DNA of 64,000 bases from an uncultured Bdellovibrionales bacterium. GTDB taxonomy: Bacteria; Bdellovibrionota; Bdellovibrionia; Bdellovibrionales; UBA1609. Each line of letters begins with the position of its first letter. Positions within the stretch are counted from its first letter, which is position 1. The stretch lies in NCBI GenBank assembly GCA_938002015.1, contig CALLAU010000037.1, positions 1 to 64,000 of the forward strand, given 5' to 3'. Shown here one piece after another: positions 1 through 9,076 of the stretch. The notes beneath the pieces were generated by a model. It saw only the letters and a list, made by a program, of their open reading frames with translations. It was not told the origin of the DNA and searched no databases. The translations under genes were made by a program, and so were the position numbers.

Positions 1-1922
1 ATGTAAAAAATAACTCATACGTAGTGCATAAGCTTGAGGAGTTTGGAAAAAAAGTTTTACTTAACGCGCCAGATTCTGAATATGCGTGGAATCTTTTAGA
101 GGAGACTGGTTTAAGAGCGCACTTGATTGAAATGGATAGTAGTCAAGTTGACGAGGTTGAAACTTTATCTTGGTGGATGAATAAGGAGCCTTTAAGAACA
201 AAACCACTTGGTGAAGGAGATGGTGAAACCGCTGCAGAGATTTTTAAAAGTCATATCAATGAAGATGGTGAGATTGTAGTAGCACACGAAACGAACTCCT
301 TTGAAGCCTATGAGAATATAACACGCTCCTCTCACGGTGCTGCTAATGCTTTTATTTCTAGAAGAGGTGTAAGTGGTGAAATGGCAGCTTTTGGTGATGG
401 TTTTTATACAAGGCTTGGTGTAAAAGGTGCCAGAGGAACGAATCTAACCATTAGGTTTAAGTTAAATCCTGATGCACGCGAAGGAAAAGATTTTATTTAT
501 AATGGTGATTTTATTGTTATTAAAAATAAAGCAGCTTTAGAACTTATCCAAGAAAATTTAAGTATCTCAATGGTTGATTTTTTAAAACTAGTCATGTCAA
601 ATTCGATTTCAGAAAGTGATAAAGGGTTAAAGGAAAAGCTTTTAAGAAAATTTAATAGATCGGCTTTTGATGAGCTAAATGAAGCTAAATCTTTTTTAAG
701 AGATTATTTCTTTATTGCAAAAGACTTCCCAGAGCCCTTTGATTTTAGTGCTTTTGAAGAAGCTGAGTCCTTTGATGTTATTTTTAATCTTGTTGTTCGA
801 GAGTCAAATGGTTATTTTATAAGAGTTATTACTAATTTTTTAAAAGCAAATCAAGATCAGTTAAAGCAGGAGTGGATAGAGGCGCTAGTTCAGAAAAGTA
901 TAGTTGATCAGGAAATAGCAGAGTATGTTTTATCAGAGGCTCACTGGAGTGATCATCCAGAATTAGTTCAAAATTTAATTGATAAAGGTAATGTTGATAG
1001 TGAAATAGCCTTACAAGTTTTATCGCAGGCTCACTGGAGTGATCATCCAGAATTAGTTCAAAGTTTAATTGATAAAGGTAGTGCTGATTGGAGAATAGCT
1101 TTACATATTTTATCAGAGGCTCACTGGAGTGATCATCCTGAATTAGTTCAAAATTTAATTGATAAAGGTAATGCTGATAAGGAAATAGCTCAGTATGTTT
1201 TATTACAGGCTCACTGGAGTGATCATCCTGAATTAGTTCAAAATTTAATTGATAAAGGCAGTACTGATTGGCAAATAGCGGTTTATGTTTTATCAAGGGA
1301 GCACTGGCGTGATCATCCAGAATTAGTTCAAAGCTTAATTGATAAAGGCCGTGTTGATAGGCAAATAGCGGAGTATGTTTTATCAAAGGCTCACTGGAGT
1401 GATCGTCCAGAATTAGTTCAAAGTTTAATTGATAATGGTAGTGTTGATTGGCAAATAGCGGAGTATGTTTTATCAAGGGAGCACTGGCGTGATCATCCAG
1501 AATTAGTTCAAAGTTTAATTGATAAAGGTAATGCTGATCAGGAAATAGCAGAATATGTTTTATCAGAGGTTCACTGGAGTGATCATCCTGAATTAATTCA
1601 AAGCTTAATTGATAAAGGCAGTGTTGATGAGGAAATAGCAGAGTATGTTTTATCACAGGCTCACTGGAAAGATCACCCTGAATTAGTTCTAGCTTTAATT
1701 GATAAAGGTAATGCTGATAGGGGAGTAGCTGTATATATTTTATTAAAGGAGTACTGGAAGAAACATCCGGATTTATTAGATTATGTAAACTATAAGTCTC
1801 AGGTTAGAATCACGGAAGTTACCTTAGAGAGTTTAAAGAATAAACAAAGTGAAATCTCTTATGAAGATTGGAAATTGTTAAACTCTCAGCAATCTTTTCA
1901 ATGTAAAGAGGTTTTAAAATGA
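1..1922 (+). CDS. Array paralogue 1 (partial, 5' end outside window): ART-like domain plus HW repeats
   Basis: The reading frame is open from base 3 and matches the interior of the paralogue at 10398 codon for codon, so the gene starts before the window and its signal peptide and nucleotidyltransferase-like domain are not seen. What remains is the middle domain at about 285-560 (VVAHET, then GDGFYT, then LTIRFKLNPDAREG), which may be ADP-ribosyltransferase-like (weak inference), and a helical repeat domain with nine almost identical 30-residue units of the type AHWSDHPELVQ(N/S)LIDKG. The tail FQCKEVLK carries the only cysteine visible and fits the family's terminal C-x-x-[VIF]-L motif. The stop overlaps the next start (ATGA), so translation is probably coupled. 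Biological role unknown. Confidence 0.85.
   Translation, partial: VKNNSYVVHKLEEFGKKVLLNAPDSEYAWNLLEETGLRAHLIEMDSSQVDEVETLSWWMNKEPLRTKPLGEGDGETAAEIFKSHINEDGEIVVAHETNSFEAYENITRSSHGAANAFISRRGVSGEMAAFGDGFYTRLGVKGARGTNLTIRFKLNPDAREGKDFIYNGDFIVIKNKAALELIQENLSISMVDFLKLVMSNSISESDKGLKEKLLRKFNRSAFDELNEAKSFLRDYFFIAKDFPEPFDFSAFEEAESFDVIFNLVVRESNGYFIRVITNFLKANQDQLKQEWIEALVQKSIVDQEIAEYVLSEAHWSDHPELVQNLIDKGNVDSEIALQVLSQAHWSDHPELVQSLIDKGSADWRIALHILSEAHWSDHPELVQNLIDKGNADKEIAQYVLLQAHWSDHPELVQNLIDKGSTDWQIAVYVLSREHWRDHPELVQSLIDKGRVDRQIAEYVLSKAHWSDRPELVQSLIDNGSVDWQIAEYVLSREHWRDHPELVQSLIDKGNADQEIAEYVLSEVHWSDHPELIQSLIDKGSVDEEIAEYVLSQAHWKDHPELVLALIDKGNADRGVAVYILLKEYWKKHPDLLDYVNYKSQVRITEVTLESLKNKQSEISYEDWKLLNSQQSFQCKEVLK
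939..1748 (+). repeat. Nine in-frame 90-bp tandem repeats
   Basis: Nine consecutive 90-bp units begin with the codons for A/E/V-H-W and encode a 30-residue, probably two-helix, repeat. Many units share long identical runs at DNA level, including at silent positions, whereas the repeats of the next gene are diverged. Imperfect units flank the array on both sides (about 849-938 and from 1749). The DNA similarity suggests recent expansion or homogenisation by unequal crossing-over. Confidence 0.95.
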
Positions 1923-4900
1923 AGTTTTTAATTTTGTTTCTTTTTAGCATCCAGGCTCTTGCTCAAGTAGACGTATCTCATTTATCAACAGAAGTTAGTT
2001 TAAGGATAGAGCGAGTGCCTGAGTTTAAATTTATAAAAGAAGAGGCTGATAAGCTTGGGGTAAAGGTATATCTTTTTGGTGGCACGGCCTCAGCTTTTGC
2101 GCATTACGTAAGATGGGATTTAGAGCGTGAAGCCGGCGATGAGAAATACCAAGCTGAGCGTTTTGATTACGATTTTACAAATATTTACCGTGGAAACCAA
2201 GATCTAGACATCGTCGTTGATGGTACTTCGATACAAGCCGCACAGCTACAACAAATCTTGCAAAGAGAGTATCCACATTTTATTGGTAGTAAAGAAGCCT
2301 GGGAAGTAAGACTTTTAGACGCTCAAGTTGGTGATAAGTTGCCACTTCTTGATAACCCTGATTTTTTAAACCAGCACACCGACACGAATTCTACAGGAAT
2401 GGTTGCCGTTAATGCTGAATCTGGCGAGATTATTTTTAGAGATCTTTTTGATTGGGAGAATCCTGACTCAAGATTCTTAAATGATGTTGCTGCAGGAAGA
2501 ATTAAATTTTTATTTTCTGATAATCATGAAACTACATCGCGTTTTAAAGAAGGCAAGAATCCACCTGTATTTGCTGCAATAAGGTATTTAGCAAAGCTTG
2601 CGCAGTATGAAGTTGATGAGGCTGAAGGTGATTTAGAAATTATAAAAAGAATAGTTGAAGAAACCAATTGGAGAGAGGTTGGAAATAATTCTTATGTAAG
2701 GCATAAGCTTGAGGAGTTTGGGAAAAAAGTTTTACTTAATGCGCCTGATTCTGAGTATGCTTGGAATCTATTGGAGGAAACAGGTTTAAGGGAAAAGCTG
2801 ATTGAAGTTGATGGCAGTAATTTTAATTCTGTTGAAAGTCTTTCTTGGTGGATGAACAAAGAGCCGTTAAGATCTAAAAAAATAGGTTTAGGTAATGGTA
2901 GAACTGCTAAGCAGATTTTTGGTGATAAATTACTAGTTGCACATGAAACAATTTCCTTTTCTGCTTATGAGAATATTACAAGATCATCAAAAGGGAGAGC
3001 CAATGCATTCATATCAAGACGAGGAGCTGCCGGCGAGGCAGCAGCACTTGGTGATGGCTTTTATGTGAGACAAGGTAGAGAAGGTGCTAGAGGCACTGAT
3101 TTAACTATTAGATTTTCTTTGAATCCAGAAGCAAGAGATGGTGCAGACTTCACATATAGTGGAGACTTTATAGTTGTCACGAATAAAAATGCTCTTAGAC
3201 TTGTGCAAGAAAACTTAAGCTTGAGTATGACAGACTTCATCAGGCTTATTCTAAAAGGAGAGGTTCAAGATAGTGACAGAGGGCTCATAGAAAAATTTAA
3301 GAGAAAATTTAGTAGAGTGAGCAACAGTTCTGACGGTCTTAGAGAGGCTATTATATATGCTGAAGGCTTCTTTTTAATCGCTAAGGGTTTTCCAAAAGAA
3401 AAATTATTAGGTGATATATCCTTTAGTGACATAGAAAGCTTTGATGAACTTTTTGATACGGTATTAAGTATAAATTCAAACTTTAGAAAAAAATTGTTGA
3501 ACCTGATTAAAAATGAAGATTTTTGGCTAAATAATCCAAACTGGGTTAAGTCGCTCATACTAAATGGAATGGTTGATAAGGTTATAGCAAAAAATATTTT
3601 ATCAAAAAAAGGATGGGAGAAACATCCAGAAATTTTAAAAATGCTTTTTGACCAAGGTAATGCTGATCGTGAGATTGTTAAATATGTATTATCTGAAGAG
3701 CATTGGATTGGTCAGCAATATGAAATTATCGAAATTCTCTTAGGTAGGGGGAATGCTGATGATTTAATTGCTAAGCACATAATAGCAAATAACTCATGGA
3801 AAAATAGCAAGCGTTGGTTTGATATTCTTTTAAAAAGAGGGAGCGCTTTTGAGGAAATTATAAATTACGTACTTCCTGCCAAAAACTGGGAAAGCGCACC
3901 AGGTATTATTGCTAAAATTATTAAAAGAAGCGCAGCTACAAAAATTCATTTAGCTATTGTAGAGCTTCTTAGAAAACCAAAGTGGAAAAAATACCCAGAA
4001 CTTATTTTAAGTCTAATTGAAGCTGGAAAAGTGAATTTAAAGATAGTTGATTTGTTGTCTGAAGCTGAATACTGGGCTGCTTATCCAAAAATTATAGAAT
4101 CCCTTCTTGAGAAAAATGATTCTAATATAGATTCTGATATTATTGTTAAGGTGCTAAGTCAGGAGCAATGGGCTTTATACCCAGATCTTGTGATGACTTT
4201 AATTAAGCAAGAGAGATCCATACCAAAGATAGTAAAAGAGGTTTTATCAAAAAAATATTGGTTTAGATTTCCTGAATTGATTCAATATGTGCTTGAGACG
4301 GGGGATTATGATGAAGACTTAGTTCAGTCAGTTCTATCACAAGATGATTTAGATATAAACCCTGAGTGGATTGAATTGATTTTAGAGCGTGGAGTAGAAA
4401 ACTATCATTTAGTACAGTTTGTTTTATCAAAAGAAAAGTGGTCAGATCACCCTGAGTGGATCGAGCTTATGTTGGAAAAAAATGATCCAGTATTAGATGC
4501 CTATTTGGCTAAGTATGTTCTTACAGAGAAGCATTGGTCCGGCTACCCTGAGTGGGTAGAGCTGATCTTAGAGCGTCAAAGTGCAGATGAAGATATAGCG
4601 AATGCTTTATCTAAAGAGCATTGGCCAGCTTCCCCTAAGTGGGTAAGCGTTTTAATTAAAAGTGGTGATATTCGTTACCCTGCACTGTTTAATCTGTTGA
4701 ATAGCAAGTCATACTCAAATCACCCGGAGCTTGTTTTAGAGCTAATTAGTCATATAGTTGAGTTTGATGAGTCATGGTTAGATGAGATAGCATCGGAACT
4801 TTTGACTCATGAACAGTGGGTAAAACATCCTGAATTTATTACTGAGCTCATTAAGCATGGGGACAGTCATAGTGATCTTGCTCTTGTGGAAGAAGTCTTA

Positions 4901-6082
4901 ATTAATCCACTCTGGTCTCCTTACCCAGAACTTGTGATAGCTTTAATTGAAAAAGGTAATGTGGATGATTCAATTGTAAATCTCTTAGGACTTAAACACT
5001 GGGCAGCTTACCCTAATCTTTTAGAGGCATTGATTAAAAAAGGTGAAGTAGACCGTGATATAGTATATACACTTGATCTTACAGATAAGCCTAAAGCCGT
5101 TATGCAGCTTATAGAAAACGGCTATAACGATGAGGATATTGTTCTCGATGTTTTATCAGATGAAAGCTGGTCAAAGTATCCTGAAGTTATAAGAGCTTTA
5201 GTTAAAAAAAATACTGTGATGAATTCAGAGTTAATAGGAAATGTACTTTGGATAAAAGAGTGGGTTAAGTATCCAGATATAATAATGACTATTATAAAGC
5301 TAGGTGATGATGAAGTTCACATAGAGCTTGCAGAAAGTCTCTTAAATCATAAGCACTGGGCAGTACACCCTGAGTTATTAATTGAACTTATAAAAATGGG
5401 TGGTGCTCATAATGAAATAATTGATAATTTACTAGTCCTTCCACATTGGTATAATCAAAAAGAAGTAGTTAGTGCATTTATAAAGTTTAGTCGGTATTCT
5501 TATCTTGATGAAAGACTTGTTGAACGTGTTTTTTCAACGGAGAGAGGTTCAAAATATATAGATTTAATACTAGAAATGGTAAAGAAGGGTAAGGCTGATG
5601 AATCTATTATTAAAACTGTACTTCCAAAAATGAACTCTATTAGGAGTAGAGGCAGGCTTCTAAATGCACTGATAAAAAAAGATGCACTTAGTGAGGCGTT
5701 AATAGACAGTATATATGGTAATAGTTACTGGAACGATCATCCAAATATAGTCATTAGTCTTATAAATAAAAAATTTGATAATAAAAAAATTTTTGAAGGC
5801 ATGTTTTATAATGGCTACTTGGATAATTCACCAGAAGTTTTAGCTGAGCTTATTAGAGTAGGTGAAATTGATGATGTGTTAATTGAAGCTATTGAAACTA
5901 GCGAAATAGAGATTGACCTTCCAGAATTTAAATTGTTTTTAGGAACAAATAACGTTACTTTTGATAGCCTCAAAAGAGAGTTAAACAAAAGATCATTTAC
6001 GAGGTGGATAGGAATACAAAGAAGGCAGAGCATTCCGCCAGTGTCTTGTACTCGAATTCTTGAAAATGTGGTGATAGAGTAA
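1919..6082 (+). CDS. Array paralogue 2: exported NTase-like / ART-like / long helical-repeat protein
   Basis: This 1387-residue protein has a signal peptide ending near ALAQ-VD. Residues about 40-235 carry FGGTASAFAHYVRWD, then DLDIVVDG, which fits the GG[ST] plus D-x-D signature of polymerase-beta-type nucleotidyltransferases, and a later NPPVFAAIRYLAK helix resembling the segment after the catalytic core in poly(A) polymerase-like enzymes. Residues about 339-440 are the conserved middle domain (LVAHET, GDGFYV, LTIRFSLNPEAR). From about 520 to 1340 there are some two dozen diverged 30-34-residue repeats with an HW-x-x-[HY]PE core. The tail has SCTRIL, the only cysteine I see. The gene overlaps its neighbours by 4 bases (ATGA) upstream and 1 base (TAATG) downstream, so genes 1-3 look like one operon. 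The target is unknown; export of a nucleotidyltransferase-like domain is unusual. Confidence 0.85.
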   Translation: MKFLILFLFSIQALAQVDVSHLSTEVSLRIERVPEFKFIKEEADKLGVKVYLFGGTASAFAHYVRWDLEREAGDEKYQAERFDYDFTNIYRGNQDLDIVVDGTSIQAAQLQQILQREYPHFIGSKEAWEVRLLDAQVGDKLPLLDNPDFLNQHTDTNSTGMVAVNAESGEIIFRDLFDWENPDSRFLNDVAAGRIKFLFSDNHETTSRFKEGKNPPVFAAIRYLAKLAQYEVDEAEGDLEIIKRIVEETNWREVGNNSYVRHKLEEFGKKVLLNAPDSEYAWNLLEETGLREKLIEVDGSNFNSVESLSWWMNKEPLRSKKIGLGNGRTAKQIFGDKLLVAHETISFSAYENITRSSKGRANAFISRRGAAGEAAALGDGFYVRQGREGARGTDLTIRFSLNPEARDGADFTYSGDFIVVTNKNALRLVQENLSLSMTDFIRLILKGEVQDSDRGLIEKFKRKFSRVSNSSDGLREAIIYAEGFFLIAKGFPKEKLLGDISFSDIESFDELFDTVLSINSNFRKKLLNLIKNEDFWLNNPNWVKSLILNGMVDKVIAKNILSKKGWEKHPEILKMLFDQGNADREIVKYVLSEEHWIGQQYEIIEILLGRGNADDLIAKHIIANNSWKNSKRWFDILLKRGSAFEEIINYVLPAKNWESAPGIIAKIIKRSAATKIHLAIVELLRKPKWKKYPELILSLIEAGKVNLKIVDLLSEAEYWAAYPKIIESLLEKNDSNIDSDIIVKVLSQEQWALYPDLVMTLIKQERSIPKIVKEVLSKKYWFRFPELIQYVLETGDYDEDLVQSVLSQDDLDINPEWIELILERGVENYHLVQFVLSKEKWSDHPEWIELMLEKNDPVLDAYLAKYVLTEKHWSGYPEWVELILERQSADEDIANALSKEHWPASPKWVSVLIKSGDIRYPALFNLLNSKSYSNHPELVLELISHIVEFDESWLDEIASELLTHEQWVKHPEFITELIKHGDSHSDLALVEEVLINPLWSPYPELVIALIEKGNVDDSIVNLLGLKHWAAYPNLLEALIKKGEVDRDIVYTLDLTDKPKAVMQLIENGYNDEDIVLDVLSDESWSKYPEVIRALVKKNTVMNSELIGNVLWIKEWVKYPDIIMTIIKLGDDEVHIELAESLLNHKHWAVHPELLIELIKMGGAHNEIIDNLLVLPHWYNQKEVVSAFIKFSRYSYLDERLVERVFSTERGSKYIDLILEMVKKGKADESIIKTVLPKMNSIRSRGRLLNALIKKDALSEALIDSIYGNSYWNDHPNIVISLINKKFDNKKIFEGMFYNGYLDNSPEVLAELIRVGEIDDVLIEAIETSEIEIDLPEFKLFLGTNNVTFDSLKRELNKRSFTRWIGIQRRQSIPPVSCTRILENVVIE

Positions 6083-8709
6083 TGTTTAAGATTTTAAGCT
6101 TTCTTATTACTTCAATTTTTTCTATTGCAGCTTATACTCAAGTAGACGCATCATATTTATCATCTGAGGTTAATTTAAGGCTAGATCGTGTACCAGAATT
6201 TTTATTTATAAGAGAAGAGGCTAGAAAGCTTGGGGTAAAAGTATATCTTTTTGGAGGAACAGCTTCAGCTTTTGCGCATTATGTGAGGTGGGATTTAGAA
6301 AGAGAAGCCGGTGATGAGAAATATCAGGCTGAGCGCTTTGATTATGATTTTACAAACATTTACCGCGGAAACCAAGATTTAGACATTGTTGTGGATGGTA
6401 GTCCAGCTGATGCGAACTTGCTAAAAGAAGTTTTAACAGCGAAGTATCCACATTTTACTGGTGTAAGACAGGAGTGGGAGATTAGGCTTTTAAGACAAGG
6501 GTTGGATGATAAAGAAGCTTTGCTGGATAGTAAGGAATTTCGCAATCAGCATACAGATTCAAATTCAATTGGTATGATAGATCTTACTGCTGGAAAAAAT
6601 GAGGCAGTTTTTAGAGATCTTTTAGATTGGAATAATGAAAAACCAAGATACTTAGATGATGTAGCTGCAGCCAGAATTAAATATTTATATAACCCTAAAC
6701 ATGGGAGTACTAAGAGGTATAAGTCAGATAAAAATCCTCCGGTTTTATCAGCCATTAGGTATCTAGCTAAGTTAAGTCAATATGAAGTAGAGGGTACTGA
6801 TGAAGACTTGAATATTGTTAAAGAAATCATAAGAAAATCAAAATTTCAAAACCTTAGTCCTTACTCTAAGAAAAAAGTTATTGAATTTAGCTTGAAAATT
6901 TTATTGAACTCACCAAATGTGGAATTTGCAGTTAAACTGCTAAACTCTTCTGGTCTTAAAAAGAAGCTAAATAAAATTGGTGGAAATATTAATGATGAAG
7001 GCACTTTGAATTGGTGGATGAGTAAAGTGCCGCTTGAATCAAAACAGGTAGGGAGCGGAAATGGAAGAACGGCCTTAGAAATTATTAATCAATTAGGTTT
7101 GAATCAATTTGAAGAAGGTATAGTTTTGTCTCATGAGACTAATAGCTTTATAGCTTATGAAAGCATTACTAGATCACCTAGGGGTGGTGCAAATGTATTT
7201 GTTTCAAGGAATGGCTTTTCAGGAGAGAATGCAGCATTTGGTGATGGCTTTTACACAAAGTATGGAAAAAGTGGAGCTAGAGGGTCAAATTTAACTATTA
7301 GATTTAAACTAAACCCTCGTGCCAAAGAGGGGCATGATTTTTTATACAAAGAAAACGGTGATAGTTTATACTTCATAATACTTAATAAAAACGCTTTAGA
7401 GATTATACCTGAAGATATTGATATTGAATTTAAGGAGTTTATGAAGAGGCTCTTAAACCTTAAGATATCTCAAGAAGATGGCGGTTATATAGTTAAGTTA
7501 ATTAGAAAATTTGCAAGAACTGATATTAATAAAGAAGAACTTGATTTCGTGGCTAATGAACTTTTAAAATATGATCCTGCAAATATAAATCACGCTATTG
7601 AATTTTGGTTCTCTTTAGATGAGGCTTTAAATTACCCAGCAGTTTTTGAGCATGTTTTTTATGGAGAGTACAAACTTAGAATCACTAATAATCTTCTAAA
7701 GGCAATTACTCAGAGCCCAGTGTGGAAATCAGACCCTAAGTTTAAATTGCTTATCGCTAATAGTATTGAATTTGAAATTTGGGATCCAGCTTATATTGTA
7801 AATCATATTTTACTCGATTCTTTTTGGTCAAAAGATCAAAGAAGAGATTGGTTTGAAAAGCTTATAAGATCTTTAAAATTGGGGTTACCAAGTGCAGCAG
7901 TCCATAGTATTTTAGATAGCAATCTTTTATTCGACTTATATAGTTCGGATAATCTTTTGGTGCCAAAAAGAGTATTCAATTATGTTATTTCTAATCAAAT
8001 GTCAGGTCTTGAGCCGCTAAGCTATGATGCGCTTTATCAAGGTTTTAAAGAACTCGACCTTTCAAATTTTACAGAAGCATTTGAGAAACTTGAAATACTT
8101 GCAGCAGATAAGTCTCGACTTATAATGATATTTTCTTTTTTAAAAAATATTAATGCTTTCTCAAAAAAAGATATAGAAATGCTTAACTGGAATCTTTTTG
8201 GTCTTAGTCAGAATTATTCAAATGTGGATTTCGTATTTTCATCAATTGACCACACCCCTTCAAGTCTTTCTTCGACAATGTTTTTAGGTAAGGCTTATCG
8301 AGAAAATATTAGAGATTATGCAGATTTTTTTGTAGAAATACTAAGTGCTGAAAGGGTTTTAGAAGATAGTTTGGCGAAAAGTTATCTGAAGTCTATATTT
8401 AGTAAAAGAAAAAGAGAAGTTTTTTTAAAGCTCTTGAAATTAAGGAATACGTTTCCTGAAAAGATCTATGTGGCTTTAACAAGTATACCAATATTTATGT
8501 TTTCGACTATTTATTTCCCTGATGTGAATAGCTACATTTTCCCAATTGCAGGCTTCACGAACCTTCTATTTAACGCAGGATTAGATTATGCTCTTTTTAG
8601 ACAGGTTAGCGTAACTGAGCATAAAGTTATGAGACGTATTAAGACAGGGGTAGACAGAGGCTCTTTAGACCAGAAGTTCACTTGTAAATCGGTTCTTGAT
8701 CCCTTTTGA
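6082..8709 (+). CDS. Array paralogue 3: exported NTase-like / ART-like protein with C-terminal membrane hairpin
   Basis: This 875-residue protein starts with a signal peptide (SIAAYTQ-VD). Residues about 40-240 repeat the nucleotidyltransferase-like block (LFGGTASAFA, DLDIVVDG) and residues about 346-450 the middle domain (VLSHETNSF, GDGFYTKYG, LTIRFKLNPRAKEG). The C-terminal half has no HW repeats. It is a different helical region shared with the paralogue at 12793, ending in two hydrophobic stretches at about residues 795-835 (IPIFMFSTIYFP and IFPIAGFTNLLFNAG) that could enter or cross a membrane. The tail FTCKSVLDPF keeps the terminal C-x-x-[VIF]-L motif. It is probably the last gene of the operon of paralogues 1-3. 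I call this C-terminal type class B. Confidence 0.85.
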   Translation: MFKILSFLITSIFSIAAYTQVDASYLSSEVNLRLDRVPEFLFIREEARKLGVKVYLFGGTASAFAHYVRWDLEREAGDEKYQAERFDYDFTNIYRGNQDLDIVVDGSPADANLLKEVLTAKYPHFTGVRQEWEIRLLRQGLDDKEALLDSKEFRNQHTDSNSIGMIDLTAGKNEAVFRDLLDWNNEKPRYLDDVAAARIKYLYNPKHGSTKRYKSDKNPPVLSAIRYLAKLSQYEVEGTDEDLNIVKEIIRKSKFQNLSPYSKKKVIEFSLKILLNSPNVEFAVKLLNSSGLKKKLNKIGGNINDEGTLNWWMSKVPLESKQVGSGNGRTALEIINQLGLNQFEEGIVLSHETNSFIAYESITRSPRGGANVFVSRNGFSGENAAFGDGFYTKYGKSGARGSNLTIRFKLNPRAKEGHDFLYKENGDSLYFIILNKNALEIIPEDIDIEFKEFMKRLLNLKISQEDGGYIVKLIRKFARTDINKEELDFVANELLKYDPANINHAIEFWFSLDEALNYPAVFEHVFYGEYKLRITNNLLKAITQSPVWKSDPKFKLLIANSIEFEIWDPAYIVNHILLDSFWSKDQRRDWFEKLIRSLKLGLPSAAVHSILDSNLLFDLYSSDNLLVPKRVFNYVISNQMSGLEPLSYDALYQGFKELDLSNFTEAFEKLEILAADKSRLIMIFSFLKNINAFSKKDIEMLNWNLFGLSQNYSNVDFVFSSIDHTPSSLSSTMFLGKAYRENIRDYADFFVEILSAERVLEDSLAKSYLKSIFSKRKREVFLKLLKLRNTFPEKIYVALTSIPIFMFSTIYFPDVNSYIFPIAGFTNLLFNAGLDYALFRQVSVTEHKVMRRIKTGVDRGSLDQKFTCKSVLDPF

Positions 8710-8789
8710 CAAAATCTGTAATCGTCCAGAATATAAACAGAAGAAAAGGGCAAGTAGTTAATAAATTCAATAGTTTGAGGAGCTTTATG

Positions 8790-8805
8790 TGGCATAAGCT
8801 ATGCA
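8790..8805 (+). promoter_or_regulatory. Sigma-54 (-24/-12) promoter of the decayed paralogue
   Basis: TGGCATAAGCTATGCA matches the sigma-54 core: GG at -24 and GC at -12 with exact spacing. The predicted transcription start is near 8816, about 11 bases before the remnant's start codon. The same element in the same position precedes paralogues at 10398 and 12793. It may now drive the methyltransferase gene downstream. Confidence 0.7.
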
Positions 8806-8826
8806 CTTTAAGGGTGTTGTGTTTAA

Positions 8827-9069
8827 ATGCTGTTCTTACTTTTAATCTCATTTCAGGTGTTAGACTGGGTAGAGCCTTAGCGCTTTGATTATGACGTTAC
8901 AAATATTTATCTCGGAAACCAAGATTTAGACATTGTTGTCGATGGCACTGCCGAGCAAGCTGACAAATTAAAAGAGGCTTTAAAACGAAGGTACTCACAC
9001 TTTACGGGATTAAAAGATGACTGGGATGTACGACTTTTAAGACATAAAAATGGAGATAGAGAAACCAAG
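8827..9069 (+). pseudogene. Decayed class B paralogue: signal peptide fused to part of the NTase-like domain
   Basis: An ATG at 8827 starts a short hydrophobic leader (MLFLLLISFQVLD), then comes an in-frame TAG at 8878 followed at once by RFDYDVTNIYLGNQDLDIVV and on to WDVRLLRHKNGDRET. This collinear match to the paralogues has lost the GGT segment (a deletion of roughly 60 codons) and everything after the first 60 or so codons of the remaining domain. The RLLRHKNGD segment matches class B copies (RLLREKNGD) rather than class A (RLLDAQVGD). The frame continues to a TAA at 9090, inside the next gene. Confidence 0.85.
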
Positions 9070-9076
9070 GGGTTAT

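Noticed and set aside
832-1656. Long open frame on the minus strand (274 codons)
   Set aside because: It is the exact antisense of the 90-bp coding repeats; its apparent repeats mirror those of the plus-strand gene and it has no start signal.
939-1748. Regular direct repeats suggestive of a CRISPR or satellite
   Set aside because: The units are contiguous, a multiple of three, without spacers, and encode a protein repeat in frame with the gene.
8706-8888. Short plus-strand frame after paralogue 3
   Set aside because: It crosses the promoter and signal-peptide region of the decayed paralogue in a different frame and resembles nothing.
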